64,000 nucleotides of DNA from Flammulina velutipes (GCA_011800155.1 CM022370.1:1-64000), one strand, 5' to 3'. Numbered from the stretch's first letter, positions 1-11,550 are shown. Notes: generated by a model not told the origin, from the sequence alone. Program-made: numbers and translations.

Positions 1-60
1 CCCCCCTAACCCTAACCCCCCCTAACCCTAACCCCCCTAACCCCTAACCCCCCCTAACCC
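1..60. repeat. Terminal telomere repeat, C-rich strand
   Basis: The first 60 bases are CCCTAA units with two to four extra C residues between some of them, the complement of TTAGGG with variable G runs. The array stops abruptly at base 60 and unique sequence follows. Position at the window start and orientation (C-rich strand 5' to 3' inward) fit a true chromosome end. The tract is short, as is usual in assemblies. It supplies the stop codon of the adjacent minus-strand gene. Confidence 0.95.
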
Positions 61-2369
61 GACAAGTTGTCGGTCCGCATCTGATAACTTGCATAGCTCC
101 AACTTGTTGGACTGGCCTATTTTCTGTATGACGCCGGATATAAGCGCTAGGAAAAGATGCCCTGCGTTCCGGGGCCGGAGGTTCGGGTCCGTGGTATCGA
201 GTTGAACCAGAGAGGCTGGAAGGTCGGGCTGTGCGTCCATGAAGCCCCGTATGGCCGGCAAGTCGAGGTTCTTGACACCGGGCGGAAGGACGACGGTGCG
301 GGAGAGGATCATCTTGGCCGGCAGGACGTTGCGCTTCTTCAAGACACCTCCCGGCCGGATAACATCAACACCGGTGATTCCGTACCGGTTCTCCAAGTCG
401 CTGAAAGGCATATTGTACACCTTGGCCATCAACGGCTCGGTTACCCAGCGGTCGTTGTGTTCGAAGCGTAGGACATCGCCTACACGATCCACCGGGAAGG
501 TAATGGGCGGGAGCCAGAGAGCGCCGCGCAACATCATGGGAATTTTAGCGTGTGGATTACGAGAGGCCCAAATCATGCGATCCTTGTTCTCCGAGCTCTG
601 TGCGACGGTGCCGATAGGGAGAATGAGAGCTCCCACCTGCCGGTCCCATCCCATCTCCATCGGCCGTGAATGCATGGAGTTGAAGACAAATGTAGTTGCG
701 GCAACAAGTAGAAGGGTGGCCTTATGGGCGCGGGTGTCGCGACGGCAAGAGGCAGCGTAGCGGAGTAACAACAAGCAAGCACAGATTTTGTGTAGACGCC
801 ATGCCCTGTTTGCGATCCATGTAAGCATATATGCCAGAAAGATTCTGGCACATGACATACCATAACATCTCGTTCTTCACTATATGCGTGTACCCTTGAA
901 AGTCGCGCGGTTCCATGGCAAGAGCAAAGACAGCATTGGCTTGACTGCGCGGCACACGTACTTCGACACGGACAGCTCCAGGCGTCTTTGCTCCCAGGTT
1001 GGTGAGGAGCGCGTCATAGACAAGAGGATACGACACCGGAATGTCGTCCGCTGTTTTCATTTTGAACGCGGTTTGTGGATACAGCTTCATGGACTTGGAT
1101 GAGAAGGAGGAGACGTTGTATGTCTGGAACTTGTCCGTGGTATACGCCTGGATGTATGAGATGCGGTAAACGGTGACCGGGTTTGCGGTGAAGTTGGCGC
1201 GAAAGCCCGCCGACTGCTGTACTCCGGCCCACACGTCCGGCTCTACGTCGACTGTGTCGAACACCTCTGGCGGGACATTGAAAAGGGTCTCCGCTAAACC
1301 CTCGACCGTCTCATCCCCGCGACGGATAAGAGAGGAGTATCCAGCGGGAAGATGAAGTTCCACTGCCATATCGAGGTAAATTGCGCAGAAGGGTTCATGA
1401 ACGTAGGTAAGGAGGGTTTGGATCCACTCTTCCGTATTGGCGGAGCCGCCGGTATGGCGTGTCAGGTCTTTAGCACCGCGGATTTGAAGAAACCAGTAGG
1501 CGTGCTTCCCCCAGTCATATGTGCGGATAATCTCCATGACGCGTGTACCGAACAAAGCACCGTCGGTTTGTATATCGTTAACCGCGTCTATGTCGCCGCC
1601 TCGGATGGGATGAGTAGACTGAGTGCGACGCGTTGGATTAGGGCGCCAGTACCCAGTCCGGCTTAGTTCCGTTTGATAATCCGGAGACCACTGCTTGACG
1701 ACGTCCGGAAGGATTTCCTTGGCGGCGGTGAGATTCGCAGCATAGATCGCGCTGTGAATTTCCATAAGAGGAACATTGCCGGCGTCAGGAAGCATGAGAT
1801 GAATGCGATCACGACCGGCAATTCCACATTTGCCCCAGAAGACAGCTGTATCATCGCCGGGATCACGGTAAACATTCTCGTCGGGGCTGAGTGGATTCTT
1901 ACGCCAATGTGAGTAAACTTGCCATTACAAGTGACAGGTCACTTACCGTGAACGGAACCTTGCAATGAAGATGACCGCCGAGAGTGAACTTGGCATCGAA
2001 CGTGGTCATTATATCATAGTTGTCGGTGTAGAAAAACTTGGACCCGAAGACGAGGGCAGAATCAATGTCTTTCATGACTTTGGCGTCGGGGTGGTCGTAA
2101 ACATCCTGGTAGGCGTTGTCAAAGTCGAGATTGTACCGCACGGGGTCGTCGCCTTCCTTGGTGCCGCACAGAGTTAAAGCAATGTACTTCTGAACGGCGT
2201 CCTTGTCCATGCCGGCCCAATCCGCGCCGGGATCGAGCGCCGCACCAAGAGCAAGCAGACGAGCGTCGTCGAATAGTGTTATGATCTCAGGGAGGGTGAC
2301 ATCTTCAATGTCAGGATTGTAGTTGAAGTCGGGGTCACGATCGAGATCCTCGTCACCATCGTAGTCCAT
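37..2369 (-). CDS. Unknown 742-aa protein ending inside the telomere repeat
   Basis: Three exons fit: 2369-1947, 1897-861 and 805-37, joined by introns of 49 and 55 nt with GTAAGT and GTATGT donors; the sum is exactly 743 codons. The start follows from the first ATG (MDYDGDED, acidic N-terminus). I do not recognise a domain. Exon 3 opens with a Cys/Leu-rich segment. The last codons read GGG TTA GGG GGG GTT AGG GGT TAG, so the final residues and the stop are telomeric DNA; the native C-terminus is probably lost. Intron 2 carries a 19-bp palindrome of the subtelomeric family. The gene is the outermost of four large genes transcribed towards the telomere. Exon structure is well supported; function is unknown. 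Confidence 0.72.
832..850. repeat. Palindrome inside intron 2 of the outermost gene
   Basis: TGCCAGAAAGATTCTGGCA has perfect 8-base arms around AGA. It lies wholly within the predicted 55-nt intron 806-860, upstream of the likely branch site. It belongs to the palindrome family arrayed at 10.4-11.2 kb. Confidence 0.85.
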
Positions 2370-2633
2370 GATGGAGGGGAGAAGGAAGGAGAGAACGGGG
2401 GATGTGCTGGAATATATACCACAGAGCTTGCTTTGTCATCAGAGTCACTGGTATTTCAAATAGTTTGAATTTCAAATGGTTAGTTATGCGAAGATGAGAA
2501 ACGTAAACAGCATGGCAGTTCGCCTGTACTCACCGGAATGTGATAAGGAACACATAGTCCACGAAGGCAGGCTATGTTTTACAGTGTCTGAATCACTTTG
2601 AGTGTTATCGGAACTCTTGATACACCATATCTG

Positions 2634-2945
2634 AGTTAGAGTTGCCCGGCGGTTGGTGTGGTTGTGTTCGCCAGAATATTTCTGGCGCGGGATAAGTAGT
2701 CCGTAAAGTATCGCCCCAGGCAGTATTTTCAACCGTCTAAATGATCCATGTATCAGGACTCTTTAACTCGGTTATGGTATACATGTATACCATAACCGAG
2801 TTAAAGTTGCCCGGCGGTTGGTGTGGTTGCATTTGCCAGAATATTTCTGGCGCGGTGTAAGACCTGTGCCATTCGGTGAAATGCAGACCATATATAAGTT
2901 CACCTTTACCTGTGCTTGCCAGAATATTTCTGGCACGGGATACAT
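2634..2945. repeat. Palindrome cluster with a duplicated flank
   Basis: Three copies of the 19-bp palindrome lie at 2669-2687, 2834-2852 and 2927-2945. The first has CGCC/GGCG arm ends, so both arms changed together. The first two copies are preceded by the same flank (GTTGCCCGGCGGTTGGTGTG), so a unit of roughly 165 bp was duplicated. The rest of the 700-base gap between the outermost gene and the SNF2 gene shows no coding sequence. Confidence 0.8.
2761..2806. repeat. Perfect 46-bp palindrome
   Basis: The sequence from CTTTAACTCGG to its reverse complement is a perfect palindrome with no loop, centred on ACATGT at 2781-2786. It sits between two copies of the duplicated flank in the cluster above. 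Confidence 0.92.
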
Positions 2946-3070
2946 AGTCCGCGAAGTAAATATGTATCACGAACATGCTTCAATCGTACTGGGAAGAAAA
3001 TTCGCCGGTGAAAATTCAACTGCTGCTTGATTACAAATACAAGAAGGAATATTCTATGTGGCGATGTATC

Positions 3071-6000
3071 TCATGTAGGTCTCTTCGATCCCGATGGCTT
3101 TCCTTTCACCAACTTCTTCTTCGCGGACACTCCCGGCTTCCGAACGGACATGGGCGGGGGGATAACAGGCGGCTTCGCAACAACCTTAGATTTGGTTTCC
3201 CGGACTTCGGGGTTGATATTCCACCGGGAAGGCTATTCATTACGAGGTTAGATCAGATATTGTGAAATGCTACACATACCTTTGCTGGCTTCGTCTTTGG
3301 GGCATGAACAGGGCTGTCATCTTCGTTGTCGGAACTGTCGTCCTCGGAAGGCTGCGTAGACTTGAAGTGGTCAGGAAGCGAGCTAAGAGCGGACAATGAA
3401 GTCGACGGGGAAACTGGAGGGGGCAGACCCGAGTCGAGATCCCAATCCCCGACATTGGCAGCATAGTGTTTGTTGTTCCATTGTTCCCACACCGCCGTAT
3501 GCGTCGGTGAGTCTGGGAAAATCTGAGGTTGTTTATAGTAAGTGTTCCAGTCCGCCACCGAAAGGCCGCTGAAGGGAAAGTCGTCAGGAACGGCCACTTT
3601 ATCGGCAATGTACCAACGGCCGCCGTCCCGCAGTGGCTTTTTATACAACGTAGGGCCTACGTTCAAGGATTTCTTCTCCTCTCGCGGACGGTCATCCTCC
3701 TCGAAATCGCCGATGAACTCATCGAAAACCCCGGTGTACAAGTCGTCATCATCCACTGCTGGGAGAGAAGGCGACGGAGGAGGGAGAGGCGGAGGCGGAG
3801 GTTGTTGCTTCTTCCGTTTCAGAGATGGCGGAGGCGGAGTAGTGGCGCGTTGCTTGCCTTTGCTCTTTGCGGAAAATGGGGACGGAGACGGGGGAGTAGC
3901 GGCACGTTTCCGGCCCGGCGGCGGCGGAGATCGAGTCAATCTGGGCGGGGCGGCAACGTGCACGGAAGATGGAGGAGCGGTGGACGGAGTTGCCGGAATG
4001 TCGGTCTCGCTCTTTTTCGCCGGAGGTTTGACGGGAGAGGGAGATGGCGGCGTCGGAGATCCAGTCACTTCGTGCGGGGCGTCAACGTGCATCGGAGATG
4101 GAGGAGCGGTGGACGGGGATGCCGGAATGTCAGTCTTGCTCTTTTTCGCCGGAGGTTTGACAGGCGAAGGAGGCTGTGAGGCGTTGCTCCCAGCTAGAGT
4201 CTTCCGTTTCTTCGACCCTCCGACCCCCGCCGTAGGCAGCGCCACCTCTTTCCCCCCCTTCTTCTTCTTGGCGGGAGGCAGTGCATCATCTTCCTCCTCC
4301 TCCTCCGAGTCGTCACTGACGTCTATGGGTATGGAGGCTTTGCCCTTGCCCTTTCCTTTGGAAGGTCCAGTAGATGGAGCAGCGGCGGGGTTGTCAACCA
4401 CGATCTCGCCGACGGGAGCCTTTCCCTTCTTGGGGCGCACCGCCTTCGAAGTAACGGCATCGTCGTCCCCAACGGTCTCGACACTTGTGACTTTCCGCTT
4501 CTTGGCTTTCGACGGACCGGCAGTGGCACGGACCTTGACTTTGGCTGCCTTCGCTTGCGCACGGGCGTCGTCGTCGAATCCGGCTAGTGCGTCGACAGCG
4601 GGCAGGTTATCGTCACAACTGTCCCGGTTTTGGATTAGATTCCACAGCTCTGCACTATTGTTAGTATTGACGTGCATCAACATAAACTGACATACCTTCA
4701 TTGCGCTCTGCCTCAAGGAAGTTGCAAAGAAGTGTGTGTTTAGACAGACCGTTGGCCACTAGCAAGACTTCAACCGTCCTCGCGCAAACCAGTTGTATGA
4801 TAAAGGTCTCGCGTGTTTGTCCACGACGATGGATTCGACCATATATTTGGTGGGCCATTACACCCGACCAATTGACGTCCTGTTGAGTGAATAAATGCCG
4901 GAACCTTTCAGACGCGGAAGATACGCACAAATAGAATGAGTGACGCGGCGACGGTCAAGTTCAGCCCCACCGTACCGACATTGCTCATGATGAGAACTTG
5001 GATGGTAGGGTCCGTCTTGAATTCCTCGATGACTTTATCACGCCCGTCCCCGTGGACCTTGCCCGATATGGATACCGCCTTCATGCCGTTCACTGCGTAC
5101 ATCTGTGCCGGAGATGGTCAGGCAGATGGAGGGCGGGAAGCACAAGACGTACCTGCGTGAGCAGCTCATGGAACATGGCAAAGAGCGTGTGGATTATGAC
5201 CTTTTCACCGGGAATTGCATCTCCCGGCTTGAGCGGCTCTGGATGAAAGTCCTTGTAAACGCAAGGGATGCCGAAGCGGTCCTGGCTAGGGAACTGGGGG
5301 GAAATGGATTCGTCCGTTCCGTGTAGCTCCTGGGGAACAACGGCGGCCGGACCGCGATGGACGATAGCTTTCGAGAGCTCGACGGCAACCTTGGCTTTGG
5401 ACATATAGAGTTCTTTGCATTGCTCCAAAGTCAGTGGTTCGGTCGGTGATATCTTGTCGATGTCCTTGCAACCAAGGATAAGCTTGGGTCCGAGGTAGAA
5501 TTTCTGCACGATAGTTAGTAAAGCAGCGCCGGAAAATGTTAGCGACGCACCCCCATCTTGTCCGCTTCAAATCCTTTACCATTGGCGATTTCCTCCTCCA
5601 CCGCCTTCCCCGCTGCCTCCGCCTCCTCGTCACTGACGTCGACCATGCAGTAAGTCATCGTGTTTTGCGGGATATCCGCGTTGATCGGTGTGCCATCCCA
5701 CCGGAGCGACTTTCCGGTTCGCCGAATGCAGCACTCCATGAGAACCGCCTGCGTTGCAATGACGACACGCATGCCCATCTTGTGAACCAGTGATGCAGCG
5801 GCGGCATCCCGCATCTCCTTCTCCGATTTGGAAGCGAAATGATGAGTCCCTGAAAGGAGAGCGCTCTTTGCCTTTGCTCGCTTCCCTTCCATGACAAGCC
5901 CTCTGATTTCTCGTCGTTTTGCTTCAGTGAGCTTAGCCGGCCTCAGCAAAACTGCGAGATAATACAAGTCCTATATATGATTTTAGTAGGCATAATGCGT

Positions 6001-9000
6001 ATGAATGAGAACTTACGGCGGCAGCTTGTAGTAATGGTGTGGCGGTCAACAGGACTTTGACCAGAGTGACATGGAAGAGTGCCTCGATAGCATGCCATAA
6101 CATGTTGCACGTTCTCGCACCGTGAGCCTCGTCAATCCAGGCACTGAGGAAGCTGTAGGTGTGGATGAACTCAACGGTGTTGGGGAAGATAAGGCTAATA
6201 CGAGCATCGCCGTCCTTCTTGTATGCGCCCTTGGACATCTTGCCCTGAAATGTCTACAACACTGATGTTAGGGATATACCGGAAAGCTTATGACATAGCA
6301 CTCACGCTGACCTGCACCAGCATAATGCGGCGATGAAGCGGGACCGGTCCATCAGCGAACAGCGTCTTAACATCTTCCTTCCATAACTCCCCGCCGGTCC
6401 GGACAACCACAATTTGGACCGCTCCTTGCTTGAAAAATCGCTTCAACTCGCCGACCCACTGAGGGATTAGACCGCTTGGGACAACGATGATGTGCGGGGC
6501 GGAAGGAATCTCTTTCAGTCCGCCGAAAGTTTCTGTATAGATTGCATGAGCATTGCGCCAGAAAGTTTCTAGCAGGATACATACCTCCGAGACATCGCGG
6601 GCGATGCTTCACCTGTTCCTCCGGACTCAAAGTGGCTGCAGCGGCACGTTGGACCTCTAAAAGCTGAATAACGGTCGCGATCCACGTCGCTGTCGTCACA
6701 GTCTTTCCCAAGCCGACATCGTCATCTATCAGTGTGCCCGGCACACGCGACCAGCCTTCCCGTAGTGAACGCGGGGCTGACTCGGGGTGGGATGGATCGT
6801 GCCGGAGCGTGTCGTGGACATCGGCCTGGTCGGTAAAAGTCAGGCGTTTGAATATAGCGGCAACCGCTGCCAACTGATGCCACATCGGCTTGAACTCGAT
6901 GGCCCCTTCGAACTTCTCGGCGGTCCCCACCGGGATATGCTTGTAATTCTCGCACGTCCACCGCCTCATTGCCTCCGGGCATCCGTCCCGGATTGTCAAG
7001 TACTCCCGCAACTCCTGCTCATCTTTAGTGGCAAACTCGCCAATTCCCATATCCTTTTCCTTGTTCCATTGGTCTCTGAGAGCGGCGAGATCCACTTCCA
7101 GGTCGCCTATAGGGAAGCCTTCGGTATCAATAAAAGTCTCGTCGGCGGAGAGGAACTCCATGGCGAAGTCTTCCATATGTCGTTGGAAGTGCATGACGTC
7201 TTGCTCCTGCGTCTCGGCCAGACGCTTGATCTGCTTTTTGCTGATCGCTCGTGCGAGACACTTGCCATTCTCAACTGACATGCATTCAGTTTGAGTCAAA
7301 AGCAAAATGATCATAACAACGTACATGCGATAAGAGCGTCGGGATATATGTCGGGCTCTCTGACCGGGGATCGGGACCGCCGCGACAAAATCTCAACCAT
7401 CCAGCCGATTGATGTTGCACACCACTCATGCGCTTGGGCACGCTCGGACATTGCGTTCCAACGATTGACGAGACGGTCGAAAGCACCGGGGGAGTCTACG
7501 TCGACGGGAAGTGCCATAGCCGCACGTTCAGCCTTTGACAGGAAGTTCCACTTTAGACAATTCTGTGTACACTGGAGTAAGATAGGGATCACAAGAGAAA
7601 GAAGCAAATAACATACAAAATACTTGGTCAGTTCACCAAGGGCCTTTCGCGCTTGTTGTGGCGTAAAGTCGGCGGGAACCTTGCCGGATGTGAGGAAGTC
7701 CGCTCCGAGAAGGGCAATGACGTTTGCTCTGGCCGCTGCGAGCTTCTTTTCACAATGCCCTTTGTTCCGAAGGGAGTTGGAGCGATAACGATCGAGGAAG
7801 ACGGTGAGGAACGTCCTGTCCTCCGGCGCCAAATAACCATCTACGAGGATGGCGGGACCGCAGACGTCGCTCATGATGCCGTTGCTGGCGGCATTCCACA
7901 TGGCGGAGCCGGGCATGGCGTGATCATCTGTTCCCCCTTCTCCCCCCCGCTTCTTCTTTCCTTTCTTTCCGGTCGCCGGCGAGGACGGGGCGGCAGGGGC
8001 TTTCGCCGCTATTTTTGATGTTTTCGATATGTCTCGATGAAAGACATCCGCCATTGTACACTTGCGTGCTCGCAGACTGCGGATGATCTAGGACAAATAC
8101 ATTCTTAAAAGAGGAAGAAGAAAAAAAGAAATAACGTACGGCGGAGTCGAAGGCATGTTTGTACCGTAGGACCTTCATATTATGCAAGAACTGCTTCCCG
8201 CCCGGCATCGTATTGTCGAAACGGTATTGTGTCATGTCCTGGCGCAACCCCAGCTGTACGAGATCACTCGCCACCTGGCAGCCATACTCCCAAGCGTCGG
8301 GCGTCCAGTCGAGGTATACGACGGCCCCCTGATTGGTGACCCCTTTCCTCTTGGCGATTATGACGGCCTTCTCTTCCTTCGTGAGGCATGGTGGCCCATC
8401 CGATGGATCCCGGAAGACAGGAATGCCCTTCTCTGCGATGATCGTGGCCATCGGACTCGGCATAAGTTGGGGCTCGTCACCGACGTTGACTTGTACGTCG
8501 TCAAGAAGCTCAAGATTGGTGTGAATGAAGCGTATCGTCGTCGCCAGTCCTTCGTCGCAATGCATCTATTTAGAGTATCATATATCGACCACGTCCAAGA
8601 AAGAACGCAGCATTACTCACGTTAGGCAAGATCAGTTTTTGAAGAGTCGGCGGTATTCTTCTGTGAGGGCGGAGTCAACAGCGGAGATGGTCAAGCCGCG
8701 AGCGTCTATCCACGGCGGGTGTCGACGTAACCGGTTCGCACTTAGTTTGTTCGGAGCGGTGTGCCTAAATCAAAGCAAGAGTCAATACGGTGGGAGCCTT
8801 TGGGCCGGAGATCACTCACCACAAGTGGTCCGGGAGGTCGACGGGGACTCGTTTAGCGACACGAGTGTAAAGCGGAACGAACGATCTCCACACGTTATCA
8901 GTGATGACAAACAGACGTGCCAATAGGACGCACTGTTGTTCCGAGGCGCAGACTGAAGCTGGGCCAACGGGCAAGAGATATGAACGGGCGGATGTACTTG

Positions 9001-9124
9001 GGGGATCTTTAGCAGTGATCCACGAGGCGAAGATAGAGGAAGGTACACTGAGGGAAACGTGGCAAGCTAAAAGGGGTGATCCGATCAGATAAGTGATGTG
9101 GCACACGTATGCGGACTACGCACC
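3071..9124 (-). CDS. SNF2-type DNA helicase/ATPase with Pro/Lys-rich tail
   Basis: Sixteen exons can be joined in phase from 9124 to a TGA at 3071-3073, with introns of 45-57 nt. Numbering from the first ATG (8565) gives 1652 aa. Helicase motifs appear in order: Walker A in DDDVGLGKT (about residue 565), motif Ia (HIIVVPSGLIPQW), DEAH in WIDEAHGART, motif III LLTATPLLQ, then a C-terminal lobe with GLNL and the motif VI-like QIYGRIHRRGQTRET. This order is that of SNF2 ATPases, which remodel chromatin or translocate on DNA. After the helicase comes a long low-complexity tail with basic clusters, proline runs and two copies of a PVKPPAKKS(K/E)TDIP module. Four upstream exons are open and in phase but have no ATG, so the true start is unresolved. 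One intron carries a degenerate copy of the 19-bp palindrome. Confidence 0.85.
6556..6573. repeat. Degenerate palindrome in an intron of the SNF2 gene
   Basis: GCGCCAGAAAGTTTCTAGCA-type sequence, one arm mismatch compared with the family. It lies within the predicted 52-nt intron 6533-6584 directly after the exon that carries Walker A. Confidence 0.7.
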
Positions 9125-9230
9125 TTCACGGTCGACAAAATGACCCTGCGTGTTGGAAATTGGCCTGGGTGGAACAGGAAGGTTGTGGTTCAAGTTCAAG
9201 CGACAAAAGACCCTGGTTATTGAGGATCCA

Positions 9231-9238
9231 GCTTTTAT
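9231..9238 (-). promoter_or_regulatory. TATA box, probable promoter of the SNF2 gene
   Basis: The minus strand reads TATAAAAG about 110 bases upstream of the first recognisable exon end (9124). No ATG occurs on the minus strand between this box and 8565. Confidence 0.5.
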
Positions 9239-9980
9239 ACCCACCGCCACCTGCCTTTCCCACGATCACGACCTGTTGCGCCACATCGGAAGGACTTTCC
9301 CACGACGGGGTAAACGTGCGACGGCCACAATCCGGTAAGCATCCGGGCGGTCAAATGGAGGTGGCCCGGCAGATACTGCCCGGGACGTAACGTAATGTTC
9401 CACGTCGCTGCGGGGGTGCACCGGGGTCTACCGCCAAAAACTTACGGGTCGGCTCATAAACGCTCCCTGGCGGGATTAGACGGCGGACATGAATAGCGGC
9501 GGAAACTTACGGCCAGACGAGGATCCCGATTGAAGACCATTGTAGACACGTTCGGAGACTGCGAAAGGCCTAATTAAAGTCAACCGAACACATTAGAGCG
9601 TATTTGCTGGTGTATATACCGATTGATCTTGACATTAAGAAATGGTCCCAAAATACTAGAAAACTGGATAACAATCATAATGAAGTATTAAGGCTCTAGC
9701 CAAGTATACCGTCCCTCAGAAAAGATGTGACACCACATCTCCATCCTCCTTCCTGATCTTCTCAACAATCCTGATCCGGGCCTGATGTGTATGCTCTGCC
9801 TCAATGAACACACCAGCTAACTACGTGGAGGGTGTAAAACTGTAGTATTGGACTCGAAGGAAAATCTGGTTGAGCTAGATATATATTCAACCAACTCCCG
9901 ATGTAATTAATGATGTATTTTAGGCTGCACAACTGTGTACCTATAAGTACAAGCGAAACATTCTCACTCATGGACATAGC
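9239..9980. other. Intergenic, no supported gene
   Basis: GC-rich near the SNF2 promoter, AT-rich after about 9560. Only short ORFs without splice or family support. Confidence 0.6.
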
Positions 9981-10412
9981 TTACTCTTCACAGTGCTCAT
10001 TCAGCACTTCACTGCCCCACTGTACTTCCAATTCCTTCGGGACAACAAAGCAATCCCATGCATCGCATGCCACTCCATGTAACTGCCTCCCAATAAAAGA
10101 GTCTAGCGTAACCGTGCCTTCGATGATAAACAAGAAATCGTGAACACGGTACACTACATCATATAGCTCCCTCGTGTCTAAGTCCTGGAGCGCAGTAAGG
10201 AACTCGTTGTATTGTATGGCCCATAGGCTGCTGTCAATTGGTACACCAATAAAAAGGTACTTCCAGAGATGCTTCCTGTTGCCAGTGTAAATAAACCGCT
10301 GGATTTCACGAAAATGTGAGGATCCGTGGCAGACAGATTGAATATTGTGGTTATCAAGGCGAGGCCATATCACAGAGAGGGGACAGACTGTGTGCCAGAA
10401 ACATTCTGGCAC
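9981..10412 (-). CDS. Unsupported 143-aa ORF beside the palindrome array
   Basis: An uninterrupted frame whose first codons (MPECFWHT) come from a copy of the 19-bp palindrome at 10393-10411. The remainder has mixed composition and reads like protein, but I recognise no family, see no promoter and find no splice partner. It may be a chance ORF or the remains of a gene cut by the palindrome array. Confidence 0.28.
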   Translation of the reverse strand: MPECFWHTVCPLSVIWPRLDNHNIQSVCHGSSHFREIQRFIYTGNRKHLWKYLFIGVPIDSSLWAIQYNEFLTALQDLDTRELYDVVYRVHDFLFIIEGTVTLDSFIGRQLHGVACDAWDCFVVPKELEVQWGSEVLNEHCEE

Positions 10413-11310
10413 ACATACTATGACACATGACAGCTACCAAGATCCAAGTACATGATCAAGCACATGTATGCCAGAAAGTTTCTGGCACACACATCATATG
10501 CGTGAGATATTATGATTGTTTTTTAAGCTGCACAACTGTGTACTCATGACCACTACAAAGATCAAGTACATGTATGCCAGAATGTTTCTGGCATATGTAC
10601 TATGTACCGATGACAGCTACTGAAATCAAGTACACAGATCCAGCACATGTATGCCAGAAAGTTTCTGGCACATGTACTACGTACTTGTGATAGCTATCAA
10701 GGTCAAGTACATGGATTAAGCACATGTTTGCCAGAATGTTTCTGGCACATATATTATATGTGTGACAAATTATGATTGTTTTTCAAGCTGCGCAACCATG
10801 TACCCATAACCTCAATAAAGATCAAGTATATGTATGTCAGAATGTTTCTAGCTCATGTATTGTAAGCGTGAAATATTATGATTGTTTTTTAGGCTGCACA
10901 ACTGTGTACCTATGACTACTACAAAGATCAAGTACATGTGTGCCAGAATGTTTCTGGCACATATACCATGACACATGACAGCTACCAAGATCCAAGTACA
11001 TGATCAAGCACACGTATGCCAGAAAGTTTCTGGCACACATATCATATGTGTGAGATATTATGATTCTTTTTTAAACCACGCAACCATGTACCTATGACCT
11101 TAACAAAGATCAAGTACATGCATGCTAGAAATATTCTAGCACATATATTGTATGTGTGAAATAGAACAATTGTTTTTCCAGCTACATGACTATGAACCTA
11201 TGACCACTACAAACATCAAGTACATGCATGCTTGAATATTGCTGATATGTTCAACACATCTCACAATATATCTTATAGAGGTTCCTGTATAACTTGATGT
11301 TTCTGGCACA
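10393..11310. repeat. Array of 19-bp palindromes in ~80-115-bp units
   Basis: At least nine copies: 10393, 10469, 10575, 10652, 10729, 10835 (degenerate), 10941, 11017 and 11123, with half a copy near 11300. The consensus is TGCCAGAANNTTTCTGGCA. Each sits in a unit with AAGATCAAGTACATG before it and ACATGTACTATG-like sequence after it; a second shared block is TATTATGATTGTTTTT. The copy at 11123 reads TGCTAGAAATATTCTAGCA: both arms changed and the palindrome is kept. Confidence 0.9.
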
Positions 11311-11332
11311 TAGCACATGTGGTTTATTGTTC

Positions 11333-11457
11333 AGTACAGTTCAACACTGTATCTACTGTGTACATTGAGACGCAAAGTACTGAGGAGCCCCCCACCCCCC
11401 GGCTCCTCAGCACCTTGCGTCTCAATGTACACAGTAGATACAGTGTTGAACTGTACT
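11333..11457. repeat. Inverted repeat, 57-bp arms with an 11-base C-rich loop
   Basis: The left arm 11333-11389 and right arm 11401-11457 are reverse complements with two mismatches near the loop. The loop is almost pure C (CCCCACCCCCC). It follows immediately after the palindrome array and could form a long hairpin. Confidence 0.93.
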
Positions 11458-11550
11458 AATATGGTGTCTCAGTTTACGTCCCTACATGCTCTAGCAGTGT
11501 GTATTACATTATTATGGGACCCTAGCCCCTTCAAAGACATGACCCTACTG

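Noticed and set aside
3542..4690. 382-codon plus-strand ORF antisense to the SNF2 tail
   Set aside because: It is the mirror of the Pro/Lys-rich coding tail (GC-rich codons leave the opposite frame open) and is Gly/Arg/Ser-biased, with no splice or family support.
10393..11310. CRISPR-like array
   Set aside because: Palindromes recur with repeated, not unique, intervening sequence; the organism is eukaryotic and no cas gene is present.
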